Assembly: GCF_018687755.1 (NCBI RefSeq) | Contig: NZ_CP061305.1 | Span: 681,099 to 745,098, forward strand | Length of the DNA stretch: 64,000 nucleotides | Source of the DNA: Polynucleobacter sp. JS-Mosq-20-D10 | GTDB lineage: Bacteria; Pseudomonadota; Gammaproteobacteria; Burkholderiales; Burkholderiaceae | Direction of reading: 5' to 3' | Shown: positions 43,277 to 51,260 of the stretch, in pieces | Layout of the letters: each line of letters opens with the position of its first letter | How positions within the stretch are numbered: the stretch's first letter is position 1 | Made by a program: the position numbers and the translations under genes | Notes under the pieces: generated by a model | The model's database searches: none | What the model was told of the DNA's origin: nothing | The model's input: only the letters and a program-made list of their open reading frames with translations

Positions 43277-44773
43277 CTAGTTATTTGAATTTAATAGATT
43301 AATGCGGGCTGCAGTAACAGCGTCAATGTCTGCACTGGCAGCAATATCATTCTGATGACTCGCAAGTGCTTTCTCAATCGGCTTGGCTAGTACTTTGCCG
43401 TATTCCACACCAGGTTGATCAAAGCTGTTGATATTCCATAGGGCACCTAAAGTCGCAGTACGGTTTTCGTAGAGAGCAAGCAGGGTACCCAGATAAAAAG
43501 CATTGAGCTTTGGTAGTAATAGCAAGTTGCTTGGGCGCTTACCTGGATGGACATCATTTGGATTCGCAGCAGACTTACCGCTTGCCAATGCCTGAGCTTG
43601 TGCTAAACAGTTGGAAAGTAGAATGCGGTGATGCGCTACAGCCTCTGGCCTATCACTCATAGGCTCACGAACGGCAATGAAATCAATTGGAATGATTTCT
43701 GTACCTTGATGAAAGAGTTGGAAGTACGAGTGCTGGGCATTGCTGCCTGCACTACCAAATACTACCGGCGAAGAATGCTTAACGGCCTTGCCATCGCGAT
43801 CCACGCTCTTGCCGTTACTCTCCATATCGAGCTGTTGTAACCACTTCGGAAACCAATCTAAGGCATCTGCATACGGAATAGCGGCATAGGCTTTGATATT
43901 GTGTTTCTCTTGCTGGTGGAGTAAAGAGAGCGCCATGATGACGGGGAGATTTTCTTCAAGAGGTGCATTCTTAAAATGCAAATCCATTGCTTCGGCACCA
44001 GCTAAAAATTGCCTGAAGGTCTCAAAGCCATATTGCAAGGCAATCGGTAGACCTACTGCCGACCAGACAGAGTAGCGGCCACCAACCCAATCCCAGAAAG
44101 GAAAGATATTGTCTTCACTTACGCCAAAGTCTATAGCAGCAGGGATGTTGGCAGTGACTGCATACAAAGAATAGGTAATTTGGCTAGCAGTGCAACCGTT
44201 GTCTTTAAGCCAGGCAACAACGGCTTTGGCATTCATGGAAGTCTCAAGAGTCGTGAATGACTTCGAGACCACAATGACACGAGTGCTATGCGCTTGAGCG
44301 TGAGCGAGAATGCGCGCTAACTCAGCAGTATCAATATTAGCCAAGAAATGCATCCGCATGCCGCGGCTTTTAATGCCGGGAACATGGGCTAATGCTTCAA
44401 TCGCTAAGCGAGGACCAAAGTCTGATCCGCCTATGCCAATATGAATGACATCAGTTACGCCAACCCATTTATTGCACAGCGCGTCGATACGATGCCAAAC
44501 TTCAGAAACAGCGGGCATAACATCTTTGCCATCGATCATGACTGGCGTTTTGCTTAAGTTGCGGAGCGCGGAGTGTAGGGCTGGGCGATCTTCGCTATTG
44601 TTGATATGCTTACCAGCGAACATATCCGCAATAAATTGCTCAAGATGATTTTGACGAGCATAAGCAAAGAGCTTTTTCCAGCTAGCAGTATCAATTCCTT
44701 GATAGGCAGTATCGAGCACCACATCAAGGGCGGAGTGAGTGCTTTGGTTGGCTAATTGAGCGTGCGCAGACAT
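43277..44773 (-). CDS. pgi: Glucose-6-phosphate isomerase
   Basis: 498 aa. Interconverts glucose-6-P and fructose-6-P. Signatures: VIHIGIGGSDFGPRLA, VVSKSFTTLET, FPFWDWVGGRYSVWSAVGLP, GSAGSNAQHSYFQLFHQG and the C-terminal FDQPGVEYGK. Slightly short compared with ~550 aa E. coli Pgi, but all catalytic segments are present. Confidence 0.95.
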   Translation of the reverse strand: MSAHAQLANQSTHSALDVVLDTAYQGIDTASWKKLFAYARQNHLEQFIADMFAGKHINNSEDRPALHSALRNLSKTPVMIDGKDVMPAVSEVWHRIDALCNKWVGVTDVIHIGIGGSDFGPRLAIEALAHVPGIKSRGMRMHFLANIDTAELARILAHAQAHSTRVIVVSKSFTTLETSMNAKAVVAWLKDNGCTASQITYSLYAVTANIPAAIDFGVSEDNIFPFWDWVGGRYSVWSAVGLPIALQYGFETFRQFLAGAEAMDLHFKNAPLEENLPVIMALSLLHQQEKHNIKAYAAIPYADALDWFPKWLQQLDMESNGKSVDRDGKAVKHSSPVVFGSAGSNAQHSYFQLFHQGTEIIPIDFIAVREPMSDRPEAVAHHRILLSNCLAQAQALASGKSAANPNDVHPGKRPSNLLLLPKLNAFYLGTLLALYENRTATLGALWNINSFDQPGVEYGKVLAKPIEKALASHQNDIAASADIDAVTAARINLLNSNN

Positions 44774-44912
44774 GGCTAGATTTTATCAATAAGGATGTCA
44801 AAATCCCCTCAAAACGCTGAAAATGTTACGATTTCATCAATAACAAGGCTTTATCTTAGGCAAAAGTCATTACAAAATTGAGACATATCTGAAATCAAGT
44901 CAGGAATAGCGG

Positions 44913-46049
44913 ATGGAGCAGGTTGATTGCGTAGTAGTAGGCGCTGGAGTAGTTGGCTTAGCAGTTGCTCGCGAGATGGCATTGCAGGGCCGAGAAACGA
45001 TTTTGCTCGAGCGTGAGGATTCTTTTGGAACCATCAGCAGTGCGCGCAATAGTGAAGTGATTCACGCAGGGATTTATTACCCTAAGGATTCTCTAAAGGC
45101 TAGGCTCTGCGTAGAAGGTAATCGTCTCTTGTATGAATACTGCCGCAGTCATCAAGTGAGCACGCAAGCTTACGGCAAGTTAATTGTTGCTGCAGATGCT
45201 AGTCAGCTAGATGATTTGCAAGCTATTTTGTATAAAGCCCAAAACAATCAAGTCCCCGATATCAAAATGATTTCAGGTGCGCAGGCTAAAGCGCTGGAGC
45301 CGCAGTTGCAATGTGAGGCAGCAGTACTCTCAAGTTCAACGGGTGTGGTGGATAGTCATGGATTAATGTTGTCATTGTTGGGCGGGTTTGAGGATGCAGG
45401 CGGTATGGTTGCTTATCAATCTCCCTTGCTTGGCGCTAAACCGATTGGCAACGATGCCGGAGCTGGTTTTGAGCTCACCATTGGTGGTACTGATGGCATG
45501 ACTATTCAGACGAAGTTGCTGATTAATTGTGCGGGACTCAGCGCCCCAGCGCTGGCCCAAAAGATTGAAGGGCTCTCGAAAGACCGAATACCCAAAGCCT
45601 ACTTCGCAAAAGGAAATTATTTCTCTTTATCTGGTAAATCCCCATTCAATCATTTGATTTATCCCATCCCTGAGCCCGGTGGGCTAGGCGTTCATCTGAC
45701 TCTCGATATGGGTGGTCAAGCCAAGTTTGGTCCAGATGTGGAATGGCTAGACATTAACGAGGAATGTCAGATTAACTACACAGTTGATCAAGGGCGAGGA
45801 GACAGTTTTTATGCGGCAGTCAGGCAGTACTGGCCAGGCCTAAAAGATGGCTCTTTACAAGCAGATTACTCGGGCGTCAGAGCCAAAATCGTACCGCCAA
45901 ACGCCCCAGCAGGAGACTTTTACTTTGAAGGACCTGAGCAGCACCAGCTTGCCGGACTATTTAACCTCTATGGCTTTGAGTCCCCGGGCCTTACCTCTTG
46001 TTTGGCAATTGCCCAACATTTAGAGGAACAAATCAAAAGTTCTCTATAA
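44913..46049 (+). CDS. FAD-dependent oxidoreductase, L-2-hydroxyglutarate oxidase-like
   Basis: 378 aa. DAO fold: N-terminal FAD motif CVVVGAGVVGLAVAREMALQGRETILLERE, then SARNSEVIHAGIYYPKDSLKARLC, which is characteristic of L-2-hydroxyglutarate dehydrogenases. C-terminal NLYGFESPGLTSCLAIA. Probably oxidises an L-2-hydroxyacid at the membrane, passing electrons to quinone. Its stop codon lies inside the -10 box of tRNA-Ser(UGA). Confidence 0.85.
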   Translation: MEQVDCVVVGAGVVGLAVAREMALQGRETILLEREDSFGTISSARNSEVIHAGIYYPKDSLKARLCVEGNRLLYEYCRSHQVSTQAYGKLIVAADASQLDDLQAILYKAQNNQVPDIKMISGAQAKALEPQLQCEAAVLSSSTGVVDSHGLMLSLLGGFEDAGGMVAYQSPLLGAKPIGNDAGAGFELTIGGTDGMTIQTKLLINCAGLSAPALAQKIEGLSKDRIPKAYFAKGNYFSLSGKSPFNHLIYPIPEPGGLGVHLTLDMGGQAKFGPDVEWLDINEECQINYTVDQGRGDSFYAAVRQYWPGLKDGSLQADYSGVRAKIVPPNAPAGDFYFEGPEQHQLAGLFNLYGFESPGLTSCLAIAQHLEEQIKSSL

Positions 46050-46050
46050 T
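46045..46050 (+). promoter_or_regulatory. -10 box of tRNA-Ser(UGA)
   Basis: TATAAT overlapping the TAA stop of the preceding gene, 19 bp before the tRNA 5' end. No clear -35 box. Confidence 0.45.
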
Positions 46051-46069
46051 CTAGGACTCAATTCGCAAA

Positions 46070-46159
46070 GGAAGAGTGGCAGAGCGGTTGAATGCACCAG
46101 TCTTGAAAACTGGCGAGGATGAAAGTCCTCCGTGAGTTCGAATCTCACCTCTTCCGCCA
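46070..46159 (+). tRNA. tRNA-Ser(UGA), integration target
   Basis: 90 nt with encoded CCA. Anticodon stem CCAGT/ACTGG with loop CTTGAAA (TGA), long variable arm. Its last 14 bases are repeated at 54614-54627. The native terminator lies beyond that second copy, so the element inserted between the tRNA and its terminator. Confidence 0.96.
46146..46159. repeat. attL core: 14-bp direct repeat
   Basis: CACCTCTTCCGCCA, the 3' end of tRNA-Ser(UGA), identical to 54614-54627. The flanks differ on both sides, so 14 bp is the full identity block. Confidence 0.85.
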
Positions 46160-46171
46160 TTACGGTAGTTA

Positions 46172-46247
46172 TAAAAAGCAGTAAAAAGCAACATACGCCG
46201 CAGAGACCAATAGATACAAAGGTCTCATAGTCGATACAAGTCGATAC
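46172..46247. repeat. Integrase arm-type repeats next to attL
   Basis: TAAAAAGCA occurs at 46172-46180 and 46182-46190. AGTCGATAC occurs at 46229-46237 and 46239-46247. Both pairs have a 10-bp period, one DNA turn. An inverted repeat GAGACC/GGTCTC (46203-46226) lies between. This arrangement suits arm sites for the integrase and its directionality factor. Confidence 0.6.
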
Positions 46248-46303
46248 GCGTCGGGTACAATCGGTATCAGCTAGACATTATCTAAGTACAGATAAGGGAC
46301 AGA

Positions 46304-47446
46304 ATGACACGATTACCTAAGACGGCTAGGGCGGCACTAAGCCCCACCACACTACACAAACTGCCCGACGGAAAGCACGCAGACGGGGGCGGTTTATTCC
46401 TATTTGTACGCTCAAATGGGGCTAGTAGACGCTGGCACGTTAACGCTGGCGGCAAGACTCACTCAATAGGCGGCTTTCCTGAGATCAGTCTCTCAGTAGC
46501 TAGGGAACAGGCTCTCAAAATCAAGGGCTCATTAGCCCTCGGTATCGACGTTAAGCCTAAGACACTCAAAACGCATACGCTTGGCTCAATCGCCGAGACC
46601 GTTCACGATAACCGCGTATGGGGTAACGAAAAGCACAAAGCCCAATGGATAAACACGATCAAAACTGGCGTGCCTGATTTATATGATCGCGATATATCCA
46701 GCATTGAAGTTGCAGAGCTCGAGACTGCCTTATTAAAGGTGCTTAAGAAAACGCCTGTAACTGGACGACGCTTACGTCAACGTCTTAGCGACATATGGGA
46801 CAAAGCGATCTTAATGAAGTTGGTAACGCTTAATCTGCCCGACGCTTTAAAGAAAACATTAGAGCAAGGTACGCCCAAGGTAAAGAAGGGACACCATGCC
46901 GCATTAGATTGGCGTAAAGCCCCAGCGTTTTACCAATGGTTAGCGCAAGACGATCTCAGCATGGGAAAGCTAGCACTCAGATTTACCATGCTCACGGCTG
47001 GCAGAACGAAAGAGACGTTACTTGCTAAGTGGTCAGAGATTGACGGTAAGTTACGTACCGTGCCTGATACTGATATGAAAATGGGTAGGACTCACTTAGT
47101 ACCGCTAACGGCTGAGTCGTTAAAAGTATTAAAGCTGGCTAAGGCGCACCCTCACGCCGAGAAGGGCTACGTATTCCAATCACCTCGATATGGTGACAAG
47201 CCACTAAGTGACGGCGCAATGTTGGCGCTAGTTAAAGACCGTGATAAAAAACTTTTCCCTAACCATTTCACACCGCATGGCTTTCGCGCAACATTCAAAA
47301 CATGGGCTAAAGAGACTAATGTCGCACGCGAAGAAGTGATCGAGGCTTGCTTGGCTCACGCTACTAATGACGCTTACGACCGCTCTTTGTATATGCAAGA
47401 GCGCGAGCAACTACTAACTAAGTGGACGAAGTATTTAACGAGCTAA
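46304..47446 (+). CDS. int: Tyrosine recombinase integrase (P4/DUF4102 type)
   Basis: 380 aa. N-terminal arm-binding DUF4102 domain (LPDGKHADGGGLFLFVRSNGASRRWHV), core-binding part ~90-180, catalytic domain with R234 (TAGRTKETLL), H325 and R328 (TPHGFRATF), H352 (CLAH) and nucleophile Y363. All catalytic residues are present. Reads away from attL. Site-specific integration into tRNA-Ser(UGA) fits this family. Confidence 0.95.
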   Translation: MTRLPKTARAALSPTTLHKLPDGKHADGGGLFLFVRSNGASRRWHVNAGGKTHSIGGFPEISLSVAREQALKIKGSLALGIDVKPKTLKTHTLGSIAETVHDNRVWGNEKHKAQWINTIKTGVPDLYDRDISSIEVAELETALLKVLKKTPVTGRRLRQRLSDIWDKAILMKLVTLNLPDALKKTLEQGTPKVKKGHHAALDWRKAPAFYQWLAQDDLSMGKLALRFTMLTAGRTKETLLAKWSEIDGKLRTVPDTDMKMGRTHLVPLTAESLKVLKLAKAHPHAEKGYVFQSPRYGDKPLSDGAMLALVKDRDKKLFPNHFTPHGFRATFKTWAKETNVAREEVIEACLAHATNDAYDRSLYMQEREQLLTKWTKYLTS

Positions 47447-47816
47447 AAATATAGGTGCACCGATAATTTAAATAGCTGAGGCTATAAGTTTGTAGATTTA
47501 GAAAGTTGTTGTATATTTATTTCCGTGTACTTGATTGAGTACATATTTAAGTTAAGTGCCGTGGGGGTATATAAACTTAGATTGCGTTAAAGAGAGTTGT
47601 ATTTTTTTAATTAGCACACAGCAGTAAGCGTTATTGCAGAAATGCAAGACTCGCATTATGCGAGACCGTGGGGGACGCAGACACGAAAACTATTTTTCGT
47701 TTGTTTGCTCGACGGACTCGTACGCAGACTTAGCGCAACGCGCTAGCTCTAGCACCGAAAGGTAAACAAACGTAAGCAGTTGGTAGTACGTGTGTGCACC
47801 TTTTGGAAGTTAGAAC
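47447..47816 (+). other. Gene-free, structured leader between integrase and AlpA-like gene
   Basis: 370 bp without a credible gene. An AT-rich first half could hold promoters. The second half folds: CTCGCA/TGCGAG (47650-47664), CGAAAA/TTTTCG (47684-47699), a long-range 9-bp pairing CGTTTGTTT (47698-47706) with AAACAAACG (47764-47772), and inside it TAGCGC-AAC-GCGCTA (47731-47745). It may be a regulatory RNA or leader for the coupled operon starting at 47817. Confidence 0.55.
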
Positions 47817-48047
47817 ATGACTGCATTAAACAATGAAATAAAAGAAGTACCAGCCACAACTTATCTGCGCCGCGCAGACGTTCGCGCTCTATTGGGGCTT
47901 AAGAACGACGCAAGCGTTACCGATTGGTTTACCCGAGGCAAAATTCCGCGCCCGCACCTAATCATTGGCAACAAGCCTGTATGGATAGAGTCGCGTTTTC
48001 ACTCTGAGCTACTCGAAATGAGCGGCGTAAAGAAGGAGGGCAAATAA
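47817..48047 (+). CDS. AlpA-like HTH protein (possible excisionase/regulator)
   Basis: 76 aa. TTYLRRADVRALLGLKNDASVTDWFTRGKIPRPHLIIGNKPVW fits the AlpA/MerR-like winged helix of satellite and phage regulators, with the typical 'R..IP.P..IG.KP.W' pattern. In P4-like elements such proteins control integrase and excision. First gene of the coupled operon; its stop overlaps the next ATG (TAATG). Confidence 0.8.
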   Translation: MTALNNEIKEVPATTYLRRADVRALLGLKNDASVTDWFTRGKIPRPHLIIGNKPVWIESRFHSELLEMSGVKKEGK

Positions 48048-48397
48048 TGGATAACTCATTTAATGGCTTAGACATTACCGTAATGGAAACCGCCTACCTA
48101 AAAGCCAATTACCAAAAATTAAGCGGAATTACAAGAGGCGTAGCTGACTTTGCAATCACCGCAAATGCAAAAGCGGTAGCCTTGCTAACGCTAGAGGAAA
48201 ACCACTGCAAGCTGATTGTTATAGGGCAAGACGAAGCCGTCGGCTCACTCGTTGCCGACCTATCAGACGAACTCGGTAAAGACGAGTGCTTATGTATGGC
48301 AATTACAGGAAGCGCCGATTTTGTAGAGAGCGTTAAGGCTGAGCCCGAGGTAATTAAAGCCGTTGCCTTAGCTAAGAGTAAGGGGGCGATTCAATGA
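48047..48397 (+). CDS. Hypothetical protein of the satellite operon
   Basis: 116 aa, cytosolic, mixed alpha/beta, no recognised domain (contains AVALLTLEENHCKLIVIGQDEAVG). Start overlaps the stop of the AlpA-like gene and its end overlaps the next start by ATGA. The coupling makes it a real gene although the function is unknown. Confidence 0.75.
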   Translation: MDNSFNGLDITVMETAYLKANYQKLSGITRGVADFAITANAKAVALLTLEENHCKLIVIGQDEAVGSLVADLSDELGKDECLCMAITGSADFVESVKAEPEVIKAVALAKSKGAIQ

Positions 48398-48576
48398 GCA
48401 AGAGCCTATTACAGAGCGAGCTAGCCCAAGACATTGAGCAACTCTTAATCGAGGGTACTGGCGGCATTGACATAGTTACCCAAGACGGTAAAAAGCTCAC
48501 GCTATCAGTATTTCCTACTGCGCTATATCCGCTTAAGAGCCGCATTGACGATCTACCTCTTGGATTGGACGACTAA
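48394..48576 (+). CDS. Hypothetical small protein of the satellite operon
   Basis: 60 aa. Sequence includes LAQDIEQLLIEGTGGIDIVTQDG and an acidic tail. No family recognised. Overlaps both neighbours (ATGA at the start, TAATG at the end), so it is translated as part of the chain. Confidence 0.72.
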   Translation: MSKSLLQSELAQDIEQLLIEGTGGIDIVTQDGKKLTLSVFPTALYPLKSRIDDLPLGLDD

Positions 48577-48734
48577 TGCGAAGACCAAAAGATAAAGCGC
48601 TCACGGGCAGAGCGCTTAATCAACTACAGGATATTAACAAGGCAACTCTTAAACCATGTTTAAAAATTGTCTTAGCTAATTCTAATCGTCAAGCACCGCG
48701 CCCGCAAGTGCTAAGAATTGTGAGGCGTGTATGA
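48576..48734 (+). CDS. 52-aa basic protein of the satellite operon
   Basis: Starts MRRPKDKALTGRALNQLQDI and ends in a basic RIVRRV. Net positive charge suggests nucleic-acid binding. Start shares one base with the previous stop (TAATG) and the end overlaps the ATPase start by ATGA, the same coupling seen along the operon, which is the main evidence that it is real. Confidence 0.65.
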   Translation: MRRPKDKALTGRALNQLQDINKATLKPCLKIVLANSNRQAPRPQVLRIVRRV

Positions 48735-49990
48735 GTAAGTTAACTATTCAAGAAATACAAGCCCTCACGCCCGAAGAAAAAACCGCGTACTGGGCAGGAA
48801 TATCAAGCTCGAGCAACCAAGCCTCAGATTTTCTCAAAGCTACCGAAAGTACAGAGCCTAAAAAGGGGTCGCGCAAGGTTGCTAAGGCACAAGTATTGCA
48901 AGAGCCCGAGCCACCTTTAGTAAATCCCTTTATCGAAACTCGGGTAGACCTTGCTCAATGGATAGATAAAGACCCACCGCTTAGGGAATGGCTCATTAAA
49001 GGCTTTATTCCTATGGGTGCGGTATCAGGACTATTTGGGCAAGGTGGCATAGGTAAGAGCTTTCTCTGCCAACAGATAGCAACGTCTCTAGCGCTTGGTA
49101 AAGATACTTTCGGGGAAGTGCACGAAGGTAAAAAATACAAGGTGCTAGCAATGTTTTGCGAGGACGATAGCAACGAGTTAGCAAGGCGGCAAAAAGGTAT
49201 ATGCAAAATGTACGGCGTACCGCTTGCTGATACCTTGGAAAACTTGCACCTCTATAGCTTTACTGAGGTCGAGAGCTATCTTGCTAGGACGGTAGGTAAC
49301 GAGCTAAAGCTAACAGACCTATTTAACTTTCTTAAGGTCGAAATTGAGAGGGTCGGGGCTACGCTTATCTTGATTGACAACATAAGCAAGGTTTTAGCTA
49401 GCTCAAAGGTCGCAGACGAGTTAATAGGCGAATTCATTACCGCACTAACCCGCTTGTGCAAAGACCGCGCAATCCTCTTTGTAGGGCATACAGGCAAGGC
49501 TAACGACGAGGGTAAGACCACCGAGTATTTTGGCTCTGTGGCCTTTCATAACCACGTTAGGTATCGCACGTTTTTAGAACCCAAGGGTGAGTATGTACGG
49601 CTCTCATGCAAGAAGAATAACTACGGCGACCTTAGCTATACCTTTACGGCTCAATTCAACGGTGAGGCGTTTTCTCTAATCAATGAGGCAACGGTAGCCA
49701 AAAAGAGCGCCTATAGCAAAGAGGTTGATATAGATAAGGGTAAGGCGGCAATTCTCGAGCTTATCGCTAGCGGTGCAGAGCGTGGCGTTTACTACTCAGG
49801 CGCAAAGCAAGCAAAGCTATACGTAGCCAAGGTAATGCTTACAGACCCCAAGCTATCTAAAGGTCTAAGCAAAGAGCAGATAGACAACGCTTTAACGGTA
49901 TTACTCAATGAGGGAAAAGTAGCAGAGGCTAACGACATTACGAATAAACAGGGCAACAAAACACCCTATTTATTTATCAAAGGGTCGTAA
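48731..49990 (+). CDS. RepA-like AAA ATPase (hexameric replicative helicase type)
   Basis: 419 aa. AAA_25/RecA-like core: Walker A GQGGIGKS (103-110), Walker B ATLILIDNIS (~210-219), FVGHTGK sensor, then RYRTFLEPKGEYVRLSCKKNNYG as in plasmid RepA proteins of the RSF1010 kind. A C-terminal winged-helix-like part (ILELIASGAERGVYYSGAK...LLNEGKV) may bind DNA. It is followed directly by iterons, so it probably drives replication of the excised element. Confidence 0.88.
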   Translation: MSKLTIQEIQALTPEEKTAYWAGISSSSNQASDFLKATESTEPKKGSRKVAKAQVLQEPEPPLVNPFIETRVDLAQWIDKDPPLREWLIKGFIPMGAVSGLFGQGGIGKSFLCQQIATSLALGKDTFGEVHEGKKYKVLAMFCEDDSNELARRQKGICKMYGVPLADTLENLHLYSFTEVESYLARTVGNELKLTDLFNFLKVEIERVGATLILIDNISKVLASSKVADELIGEFITALTRLCKDRAILFVGHTGKANDEGKTTEYFGSVAFHNHVRYRTFLEPKGEYVRLSCKKNNYGDLSYTFTAQFNGEAFSLINEATVAKKSAYSKEVDIDKGKAAILELIASGAERGVYYSGAKQAKLYVAKVMLTDPKLSKGLSKEQIDNALTVLLNEGKVAEANDITNKQGNKTPYLFIKGS

Positions 49991-50145
49991 GTCTCATGCC
50001 TGTATTTTTTATAAAACCACCTTAATCGTTAGTGTCGTAAGTATGGTCTATCCCTTAAGGGAATAGACATACTTACGACCACTATTAACCGTATGTCTCA
50101 AAGAAGACTTACGAGACTTACGAAGACTTACGACAAGACTTACGA
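49984..50145. repeat. Iteron cluster, probable replication origin
   Basis: GTCGTAAG occurs at 49984-49991 and 50034-50041, with its complement CTTACGAC at 50072-50079. GACTTACGA is repeated directly at 50106-50114, 50115-50123, 50125-50133 and 50137-50145. The middle pair forms a near-perfect inverted repeat of about 46 bp (50034-50079) centred on CCCTTAAGGG. Seven sites of the same core next to a RepA-like gene is the pattern of an iteron origin. Confidence 0.78.
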
Positions 50146-50169
50146 CTACCAATTTAAGAAAGAAATACT

Positions 50170-50442
50170 ATGACTAAAGAATCTAACTACACCGTACCAA
50201 CATTCGAGGGTATGTACTTTTTATCTCAAGAGCCAACAGTAGATAACCTCTATTTCGAGGGTTACGTTGAGAGGTCATTGCCTAATGGTCTTAATGTAGT
50301 AAGAGTTTGCTACCACCCATTCGAGGAATATGAGGACGAGCAGTACACGCTTTCCAATAAAAACTTTAAGGGCTTTCTTTTCTATACAACTGCAAGCGCA
50401 TTAAATGCTTATGTAAAAAAGAAAGTAACTACGATTGATTAG
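50170..50442 (+). CDS. Hypothetical 90-aa protein
   Basis: Acidic and aromatic-rich (YFEGYVERSLPNGLNVVRVCYHPFEEYEDEQYTL). No family recognised. ATG preceded by AAGAAAG. It lies directly after the iterons. The same frame stays open for 72 codons past its TAG. Confidence 0.65.
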   Translation: MTKESNYTVPTFEGMYFLSQEPTVDNLYFEGYVERSLPNGLNVVRVCYHPFEEYEDEQYTLSNKNFKGFLFYTTASALNAYVKKKVTTID

Positions 50443-50661
50443 AGAAGAGTTAAAGCGACGACACCCTCGGGTATTCCCAAAGAGTTTGCGCGTCACCATA
50501 GGGCTCTAAAGAACTTGGGGGGTGGTTTAACTCGGTTACTTAAAACTCTTGCGGATCGTCGCCCTAGCTCTGAATTCGTGAATTTCAAAATGAACCCAAA
50601 AATAGGTACGGTTATAGAAATAGGAATAGCCAAAGCTATTAAACAACTTAGGAAAGGTTAA
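50443..50661 (+). CDS. Possible downstream or readthrough ORF
   Basis: Immediately after the TAG of the 90-aa gene, the same frame is open for 72 codons to TAA at 50659. It contains TPSGIPKEFARHHRALKNLG and MNPKIGTVIEIGIAKAIKQL. There is no ATG until about 50590; TTG and GTG codons occur earlier. It may be a C-terminal extension reached by TAG readthrough, a separately started small gene, or chance. Start left at the first codon after TAG. Confidence 0.3.
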   Translation, partial: RRVKATTPSGIPKEFARHHRALKNLGGGLTRLLKTLADRRPSSEFVNFKMNPKIGTVIEIGIAKAIKQLRKG

Positions 50662-50691
50662 CTAATACCCAAATATTAGTTAAAAATAAAA

Positions 50692-51000
50692 ATGAACGAA
50701 CATATCCCACTCACGCACAAGGCTGGCTTAGTGCTACAAATATTTGAAGACCTCGAGACAGTTAAATCTCAAACCCAACTAACGAAGGCTCAGGTATTTG
50801 TATTCATTGCGGCGCTTAAACAACTTGATACCGAAGATTTTGCGGGACTTGGTAAGAGTATCGCTATCGAATCAGGTCTTGCTAGCCCTAAAGACTCTTA
50901 CGAGACGCTAGTAAAACTTGGTAAAGATTGGACGTTAAAGAAGTGCGAGGCTTTCTTAGTTGCGCTAAAAGCTAATATTCCTGAGAGCAAAATCAATTAA
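50692..51000 (+). CDS. Hypothetical 102-aa helical protein
   Basis: Mostly helical (LTHKAGLVLQIFEDLETVKSQTQLTKAQVFVFIAALKQLD). No known domain. Its place just before the capsid leader would suit a scaffold, small terminase-like or regulatory protein, but nothing in the sequence proves this. Confidence 0.65.
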   Translation: MNEHIPLTHKAGLVLQIFEDLETVKSQTQLTKAQVFVFIAALKQLDTEDFAGLGKSIAIESGLASPKDSYETLVKLGKDWTLKKCEAFLVALKANIPESKIN

Positions 51001-51081
51001 CAAACAGTCGATAAAAGTAGATACACGATTACACGCAAAGCCATATAAATAAAGGCTTGCACGTCTGTTTTAGTTTTGCTA

Positions 51082-51164
51082 ACGTAGAGGTATGCAGTTT
51101 GAATAGACACTACGAGACGTAGTGGTTCAAACAGGCAAGCGACCGATCACAGTCGGCTCTACGT
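51082..51164 (+). promoter_or_regulatory. Structured element upstream of the capsid gene
   Basis: An outer 8-bp pairing ACGTAGAG (51082-51089) with CTCTACGT (51157-51164) closes two hairpins. The first is nested: GTTTGAA (51097-51103) with TTCAAAC (51126-51132), and inside it CACTACG-AGA-CGTAGTG (51108-51124). The second is CGAC/GTCG (51140-51155). It ends 96 bp before the capsid ATG. It could control capsid translation, or act as DNA for packaging recognition. Confidence 0.55.
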
Positions 51165-51260
51165 GACGCAGAGAGACTAAGACCCCAAGCGAACGAAATA
51201 CTTATTGCCCGTTTTATTACGTAGGCACTACTACAACTTAAATTTTGAAAGTATCGAATC

